NCBI GenBank assembly: GCA_900321655.1
Contig: ONWU01000001.1
Location: 1 to 64,000 of the forward strand
From: an uncultured Bacteroidales bacterium
Lineage (GTDB): Bacteria > Bacteroidota > Bacteroidia > Bacteroidales > UBA932
Length of the DNA: 64,000 nt
Reading direction: 5' to 3'
Both the position numbers and the translations under genes were made by a program. This document shows, piece by piece, positions 59,203 to 64,000 of this stretch. Below the pieces are notes generated by a model. The model was not told where the DNA came from and did not search any database. It saw nothing but the letters and a program-made list of their open reading frames with translations. How positions within the stretch are numbered: the first letter of the stretch is position 1; each line of letters opens with the position of its first letter.

Positions 59203-60356
59203 AGGACGTCGCATTGGGAAAGAATCTCCGGGCAGTCGGTATACAGAGGGAAGGCCTTGCGGTCGTCTCCCACATTGGTGACGGGAAGGCTGGAAAAGCG
59301 GAAGAAGCCGGACTCGAAGTAGCGGTCATTGACGCACAGCATCATCCCGCAGAGATAGTCTTTGAAGCGGATGCCTTCCCACTCGGTGTCAAAGGTGGGC
59401 TGGCCGATAAAAGGCTGGAACAGGCATCCTTCCACGCCCTGGTCCAGGCGCTGCTGCCACTGTTCGCGGGACACCAGCGGGCCGGCTACGAGGCCTTCGC
59501 TCTTTCCCAGGCGGAAGGGCTTCAGGATATACTTGTCCTTGTTTTCGTAAGCGTCGGAGGGCATCTGCAGGAAGCTGGGGATGGCGTGGGCGCGAAGGAA
59601 TGCGGTGTCTTCCTCGCTCAGGCAGGCCGATGTGAAGCGGTTGTCAAACCACAGCGCCAGAAAGCGCTTGTCGTGGATGAGAAAAGTGTTTCTCATTTCG
59701 CTCACCATCCCGGCGTCCATCATCGCTTCCAGGGTGTCCATCGAAAAGCCCAGCAGGTCCTTCTGGTTGAGGGCGTTCACCACAAAGGCATCCCGGCTCC
59801 ACTCTTTCCGGCGGGCCTGAACTTCATCGGCCTCCAGCACTTCCGCCTGTAGGCCGTGGGCCTCGTAGAAGCGCTTGTACAGGCGGATTTCGTTGGTCTT
59901 GTCTGCGCTTTTGAGAACGTACATCCGCTTTTTCCCTCCGGCGAGGGAGAGCATATAATCCATCATGGGGCCGAAGTCCGAGTGGAACGGTTCCGAGGGG
60001 AAACGCTCCATGAAGGCGCGGGCGGCCTGCTCTCCGAACCAGCTCATGAAGATGCCGTGGGCAAAGAAGCGGGAGGTGATTTCGCACAGAAGGAGGTCCC
60101 TTTCCCGGGAAAGGATATAGTCGGGCCGATAGGTGCCGGCCCGGAAGGGCCTGAGCGCCTGTTTTTCCAGCAGCTCCCATTCCTTTTCGGAAAAACCCCA
60201 GTCCTGGACGAAAGAGGCATAGTGCCCCACGAAGTATTCTATGGCGGTGTACAGGACCCGGTGCAGGCGGCGCAGTTCCTCCTGCCGGCGGCCGTCAATG
60301 CCCACGGGGCGCTGATGGTACCAGTGGAGGTAATAGTCTTGAAGGTCCCGATACAT
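59199..60356 (-). CDS. Unknown protein with an ATP-grasp-like C-terminal region
   Basis: 385 residues, no signal or membrane segment. N-terminal third: MYRDLQDYYLHWYHQRPVGI and RPDYILSRERDLLLCEITSR. In the C-terminal part NKDKYILKPFRLGKSEGLVA and GCLFQPFIGQPTF resemble the nucleotide-binding strand-loop and the following strand of (circularly permuted) ATP-grasp ligases, for example glutathionylspermidine-synthase-like proteins. If so it could join two small molecules by an amide or similar bond. I see no firm family match. ATGA overlap with WbqC downstream and a 10-base gap to the radical SAM gene place it in the operon. Confidence 0.65.
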   Translation of the reverse strand: MYRDLQDYYLHWYHQRPVGIDGRRQEELRRLHRVLYTAIEYFVGHYASFVQDWGFSEKEWELLEKQALRPFRAGTYRPDYILSRERDLLLCEITSRFFAHGIFMSWFGEQAARAFMERFPSEPFHSDFGPMMDYMLSLAGGKKRMYVLKSADKTNEIRLYKRFYEAHGLQAEVLEADEVQARRKEWSRDAFVVNALNQKDLLGFSMDTLEAMMDAGMVSEMRNTFLIHDKRFLALWFDNRFTSACLSEEDTAFLRAHAIPSFLQMPSDAYENKDKYILKPFRLGKSEGLVAGPLVSREQWQQRLDQGVEGCLFQPFIGQPTFDTEWEGIRFKDYLCGMMLCVNDRYFESGFFRFSSLPVTNVGDDRKAFPLYTDCPEILSQCDVL

Positions 60357-60366
60357 GGAGGGGACT

Positions 60367-61587
60367 CTAGAACAGGTTTCTCTGGTAACCCAGGCACTGG
60401 AAACCGTTGCGGTTCACCAGCGGAATGGTTTCTTCCGAAAGCCCCAGCTGCATCCTGACCCAGTAGCAGATGCTGATGCTCATTCCCAGGGTGTCCGTGT
60501 AGGCCATCAGCCGCTGGATGTCTTCCAGGCTGCGTTTGCGGTCCGGTGCGGTGCGGCCGCGCTGTTTGCGGTGGTCTGCGTTGGAAGGAAGCAGGTAGTC
60601 CTCGTACAGCTGGCGCTCCAGGTTCTTGTCGAAGTGGCCCAGGTACTGGCCCAGCATAGCCAGGTTCTCCATGCTGGCGGTGAGGAATTCCGGCTTGTAG
60701 TTGATGATGCCGGCCTCGGAGAGGGCGTTGAAAAAGCGTCGGATTTCGCTATCCGTCAGGCAGGGAGGGAAGATGGGCTGCACCAGGGCCGAGTTGGCCG
60801 GGATGCCGGCCTCGCGGCACAGCTTGACGGCAGCGAGACGCTCCCCGATGGGGGCGGCGCAGGGCTCCAGAAGGTCTCTCAGGGCATCCGGCATAATGGA
60901 GACGCTGGTATTGAACTGCATCTTGTTTCCCAGTTTCCGGAAAAGATCCAGGATGCTTTCTCCCTCGTCTTCACATTGCAGGTGTTTGGCACCGGCCTTG
61001 GAGGCGATGAAAAGGCGTGCCTTGGATTCCGGGTTGCGGCGGAAGTGGTCTATGAACTCCCTCAGGATGCGGTGGGCGATGCCCGTCAGGAGGGTGGCCT
61101 CCTGGAAGGCTTCTGTCTTGGGGGAGAAGTAATAATAGTGCTCCAGGTTCTTGCTGCCGGCGCCGTTGTGCTTTTCCAGAAGCTCCCGCACATACAGGTG
61201 ATAGTTTTCGTGAGCCATCAGCGGCTGCTCGTGCACACCGTCCGAAACCAGACAGTACAGGCAGCCTACGCTGCAGCCCTTCACGGGGTTGATCTCGTAG
61301 GTGAGGGTGGGGCATCGGCCCGTATAATTGTGGATTTCGGGTTTTTCCTGGAGGGGGTCTATGGTGTCCAGGAAATAGCGCTGCTCGGGAATGAGTTTGT
61401 GGGCCTTCAGACGCTGTTCAAACACTTCCGAGCCTCTCCGGAGGCCTTCGAGGGTTTCGGGGGAGGGATCCACCGTTACTCCCAGTTCTTTCAGGTATGC
61501 CTGGTCCACCACGGCGGGGTGGAATTCTTCCATCTTGTACACCGATCCTTTGTGGGGATAAAAAGGGGTGAAATTGATAGCTTCCAT
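60367..61587 (-). CDS. Radical SAM protein (spore-photoproduct-lyase-like group)
   Basis: 406 residues from ATG 61587; the ATG at 61611 lies two bases from the -7 box and is unlikely. Cluster motif CSVGCLYC with Cys105, Cys109 and Cys112 (CxxxCxxC), preceded by GRCPTLTYEINPVKG and followed by HEQPLMAHENYHLYVRELLE. The extension before the motif (MEAINFTPFYPHKGSVYKME) and the late segment GQYLGHFDKNLERQLYEDYL are not part of the standard core. The cysteine spacing and the ARLFIASKAGAKHLQCEDEG region resemble SPL-type enzymes, but a DNA-repair role is not implied by its sugar-gene neighbours. Head of the operon. Confidence 0.85.
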   Translation of the reverse strand: MEAINFTPFYPHKGSVYKMEEFHPAVVDQAYLKELGVTVDPSPETLEGLRRGSEVFEQRLKAHKLIPEQRYFLDTIDPLQEKPEIHNYTGRCPTLTYEINPVKGCSVGCLYCLVSDGVHEQPLMAHENYHLYVRELLEKHNGAGSKNLEHYYYFSPKTEAFQEATLLTGIAHRILREFIDHFRRNPESKARLFIASKAGAKHLQCEDEGESILDLFRKLGNKMQFNTSVSIMPDALRDLLEPCAAPIGERLAAVKLCREAGIPANSALVQPIFPPCLTDSEIRRFFNALSEAGIINYKPEFLTASMENLAMLGQYLGHFDKNLERQLYEDYLLPSNADHRKQRGRTAPDRKRSLEDIQRLMAYTDTLGMSISICYWVRMQLGLSEETIPLVNRNGFQCLGYQRNLF

Positions 61588-61612
61588 TGATCCTAAATCA
61601 TATTGTATCATA

Positions 61613-61620
61613 CAAAGATA
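61613..61620 (-). promoter_or_regulatory. -7 box (TATCTTTG) of the radical SAM-DegT operon
   Basis: CAAAGATA on the plus strand, 25 bases upstream of ATG 61587, back to back with the fumarase promoter. Confidence 0.6.
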
Positions 61621-61642
61621 AAGAAATGTCGGTAAAAAATGC

Positions 61643-61650
61643 TATATTTG
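61643..61650 (+). promoter_or_regulatory. -7 box (TATATTTG) of the fumarase gene
   Basis: Exact TAnnTTTG match, 28 bases before ATG 61679. Confidence 0.6.
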
Positions 61651-61678
61651 TAAACTTAGTTTGGCAAAAATTTTAATT

Positions 61679-63307
61679 ATGGCAGAATTCAAATACGCAC
61701 CTATGTTTCAGTTGGGCAAGGACACCACTGAATACTACAAGATTCCCGGTTCCGAAAAGCTGGTGAAAACCGCCCAGTTCGGAGACAAGACCATCCTGGA
61801 AGTCTCTCCGGAGGCTCTTACCCTGGTGGCCCAGCAGTCTTTCCATGACTGTCAGTTTTTGCTTCGCCGAGCCCACAACCTGCAGGTAGCCCAGATTCTC
61901 AGTGACCCTGAGGCATCCGATAACGACAAATATGTGGCCCTTCAGTTCCTCCGCAATGCAGAAACTTCCGTCAAGGGTGTGCTTCCCTTCTGCCAGGATA
62001 CCGGAACGGCCATCATCCACGGTGAAAAGGGCCAGAGAGTCTGGACGGATTTTGAGGACGAAGAAGCCCTGAGCCTGGGCGTTTTCAATACGTATACCCA
62101 GGAGAACCTCCGCTACAGCCAGAATGCTCCCCTGGATATGTACAACGAGGTCAACACCAAGTGCAACCTCCCGGCCCAGATAGACATCGAGGCCACCCAG
62201 GGAGATGAATACCGTTTCATTATGGTAGCCAAGGGCGGCGGTAGCGCCAACAAGACGTATTTCTACCCTATGACCAAGGCCACTATCCAGAACGAAGGCA
62301 CCCTCATCCCCTTCCTGGTGGAGAAGATGAAATCCCTCGGTACGGCCGCCTGCCCGCCTTACCACATCGCTTTCGTGATCGGCGGCACATCGGCCGAAAA
62401 GAACCTTCTCACCGTGAAGCTGGCCAGCATCAAGTTCTACGACAACCTGCCCACCACGGGTGACGAAACCGGCCGCGCCTTCCGCGACATCGATCTGGAA
62501 GAAAAGCTTCTGAAGGAAGCCCAGAAGATTGGTCTGGGCGCCCAGTTCGGCGGCAAATACCTGGCCCACGACATCCGTGTGGTGCGCCTGCCCCGCCACG
62601 GCGCCAGCTGCCCCATCGGTATGGGCGTCAGCTGTAGCGCAGACCGCAACATCAAGTCCAAGATCAATGCCGACGGCGTCTGGATCGAGAAGATGGATAC
62701 CAATCCTTCGGAACTGATTCCGGAAGAACTCCGCAGGCCCGGCGAGGGCCCGAAGGGCATTGAAATAGATCTGGACAAGGGAATCGACGCCGTGCGTGCA
62801 GAACTCACCAAATATGCAGTAGGCACCCGCGTAAACCTGAAGGGCACCATCATTGTGGCCCGCGACATTGCCCACGCCAAGCTGAAAGCCCGCCTGGATG
62901 CCGGTGAAGGAATGCCTCAGTACTTCAAGGACCATCCCATCCTGTATGCCGGCCCGGCCAAGACACCTGCCGGATACCCTTGCGGCTCTATGGGCCCCAC
63001 CACGGCCAACCGTATGGACCCGTACGTGGACGAGTTCCAGGATCACGGCGCATCCCTGGTGATGATTGCCAAGGGCAACCGCTCCAAGGTGGTTACGGAT
63101 GCCTGCCTCAAGCACGGCGGCTTCTACCTGGGCACCATCGGCGGCGTGGCTGCCGTCCTGTCCCAGAGCAGCATCCGCAGCATCGAGTGTGTAGAGTACC
63201 CGGAACTGGGTATGGAAGCCATCTGGAAAATCACCGTAGAGGACTTCCCGGCCTTCATCCTGGTGGATGACAAGGGGAATGACTTCTTCAAGACGATAGG
63301 TCTGTAG
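61679..63307 (+). CDS. Class I (iron-sulfur) fumarate hydratase
   Basis: 542 residues from ATG 61679 (an in-frame TTG at 61661 is less likely). N-terminal alpha domain with [36 protein letters not shown] and [19 protein letters not shown]; Cys-rich core [21 protein letters not shown]-terminal beta domain with [60 protein letters not shown] and [20 protein letters not shown]. The single-chain form matches FumA/FumB. It hydrates fumarate to malate, typical of the reductive branch in anaerobes, and the 4Fe-4S cluster is oxygen-sensitive. Its end lies 7 bases from the convergent DUF1963 gene. Confidence 0.96.
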   Translation: MAEFKYAPMFQLGKDTTEYYKIPGSEKLVKTAQFGDKTILEVSPEALTLVAQQSFHDCQFLLRRAHNLQVAQILSDPEASDNDKYVALQFLRNAETSVKGVLPFCQDTGTAIIHGEKGQRVWTDFEDEEALSLGVFNTYTQENLRYSQNAPLDMYNEVNTKCNLPAQIDIEATQGDEYRFIMVAKGGGSANKTYFYPMTKATIQNEGTLIPFLVEKMKSLGTAACPPYHIAFVIGGTSAEKNLLTVKLASIKFYDNLPTTGDETGRAFRDIDLEEKLLKEAQKIGLGAQFGGKYLAHDIRVVRLPRHGASCPIGMGVSCSADRNIKSKINADGVWIEKMDTNPSELIPEELRRPGEGPKGIEIDLDKGIDAVRAELTKYAVGTRVNLKGTIIVARDIAHAKLKARLDAGEGMPQYFKDHPILYAGPAKTPAGYPCGSMGPTTANRMDPYVDEFQDHGASLVMIAKGNRSKVVTDACLKHGGFYLGTIGGVAAVLSQSSIRSIECVEYPELGMEAIWKITVEDFPAFILVDDKGNDFFKTIGL

Positions 63308-63314
63308 ACCTCCG

Positions 63315-63914
63315 CTACTTCAGTACACCCTTCACAATCTTCCACTTGCCGGCGGCGAAATCCGCCGGAGCGTAGTGGAAGAGGAGGGAACTGTTGTCCG
63401 GAAAGTGCAGTCCGGCGGTGCCGGAGGCAATCCGGAGGAATTCAACCTCATCCGGTGAAGAGGCGCCCAGCAGGCAGGTGCCATCGGCCTCTCCCTTTTC
63501 GAAGGTCATTTTGAGGGCCGGCTGCGTGAGTGGCTGGTCCTGTTCGTCTGTGAGGATGGCGCTGCGGAAGGTCTCGAAGTTGATGGCCTTGGTGTACTTG
63601 ACCACCACCATTTTCTTCGGCCAGGGGCCTTTCCCATTGTGGAAAGGGCTGTCGAACTGGTCCAGGTATTCGTCCAGGCCGGCGAAGACGTAGAACATCC
63701 CCTGGTGCGGAAGACGGTTCTCCGGGTCCAGCGGGGCGATGTCCTCGCAGTCTATCTGGCAGACAAAGGTGAGGGGATAGTCGTAGGTGCCGTCCTCGTC
63801 CGTCACTTCCACCGTGGGATATTCCATATCGAAGGGCATATCCGGGTCTCCCCACCATTTGGAGGAGCAGAACAGATTGGCCTCGGAGGCCTCCAGGTTA
63901 ATCTTGATGGCCAT
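63315..63914 (-). CDS. DUF1963 (YwqG-like) protein
   Basis: 199 residues. The pattern CSSKWWGDPDMPFDMEYPTV, YPLTFVCQIDCEDIAPLDPE, LPHQGMFYVFAGLDEYLDQF and TCLLGASSPDEVEF is that of DUF1963/YwqG proteins, where a WGxPxxP segment and a QI(D/N) strand are conserved. The last strands include NSSLLFHYAPADFAAGKWKI. No enzymatic role is known. The start lies three bases after the stop of the truncated gene at the right edge. Confidence 0.85.
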   Translation of the reverse strand: MAIKINLEASEANLFCSSKWWGDPDMPFDMEYPTVEVTDEDGTYDYPLTFVCQIDCEDIAPLDPENRLPHQGMFYVFAGLDEYLDQFDSPFHNGKGPWPKKMVVVKYTKAINFETFRSAILTDEQDQPLTQPALKMTFEKGEADGTCLLGASSPDEVEFLRIASGTAGLHFPDNSSLLFHYAPADFAAGKWKIVKGVLK

Positions 63915-63917
63915 TTC

Positions 63918-64000
63918 TTACTGGTATGCCGGCTGCAGGGAGCCGTCTTTGTACTGGAACGAATAAGTGGTGTATTCGGAGGAAATAGCTTCCGTCCGGG
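63918..64000 (-). CDS. C-terminal fragment of an unidentified gene (window edge)
   Basis: Reverse strand, open from the right edge to TAA at 63918-63920, giving the last 27 residues, ...RTEAISSEYTTYSFQYKDGS and LQPAYQ. It stops three bases before the ATG of the DUF1963 gene, a typical operon spacing, which is the main reason to accept it. Too short to identify. Confidence 0.5.
   Translation of the reverse strand, partial: RTEAISSEYTTYSFQYKDGSLQPAYQ

Overview
The window reads as chromosomal DNA of a fairly G+C-rich member of the Bacteroidota, most likely order Bacteroidales. The signs are: the complete aerotolerance (bat) gene order; ExbB-ExbD-ExbD and TonB-type genes; a PspC-PadR-PspC operon; the short serA next to serC and a DUF1015 gene; and many copies of the phylum's -7 promoter box TAnnTTTG just upstream of genes. 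The genus is not resolvable by eye. I see 63 protein genes (two cut by the window edges), no rRNA or tRNA, no CRISPR, no prophage, and no gene-free stretch over 300 bases.

Layout. 1-11080: the edge of an ExbB gene, a secreted GH92 mannosidase, then the leftward bat operon (MoxR, DUF58, a membrane protein, BatA, BatB, BatC, and BatD fused to BatE). 11101-20440: housekeeping genes for RNA modification (truA, a TrmH-type methylase, miaA) and serine/glycine metabolism (serC-serA-DUF1015 converging on glyA). 20454-33862: metG-dnaG, an FKBP isomerase with a DUF3127 gene, recQ, and an operon asnS-udk-TonB-secreted protein-split M16 peptidase. 34116-38397: an ExbB/ExbD energising unit, L-asparaginase and tatD. 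38468-40434: the accessory spot, with a HUH (Y1, RAYT-like) transposase gene and two copies of a ~117-bp palindromic element plus extra core repeats. 40439-50843: dprA, queA, an rRNA methylase operon, NUDIX, two transport-type membrane proteins, an M13 peptidase and a LolC/E-type permease. 50840-56508: lytic transglycosylase, a large outer-membrane porin-like protein and the PspC/PadR operon with a visible operator. 56545-61587: a tightly overlapping five-gene operon (radical SAM, ATP-grasp-like, WbqC, GT2, DegT aminotransferase). 61679-64000: class I fumarase, a DUF1963 protein and a truncated gene.

Most genes form leftward operons with ATGA-type overlaps. Five of the eight convergent gene pairs share their stop codons in a 4-bp overlap. 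The most unusual signals are (1) the RAYT gene with its paired 117-bp elements and (2) strong over-representation of the heptamer GGCCGAT on both strands across the whole window. Secondary points are the BatD-BatE fusion, the split M16 gene, palindromic repeats that have become coding sequence (tatD tail, rRNA methylase linker), a putative PadR operator, and the radical-SAM/WbqC/DegT operon.
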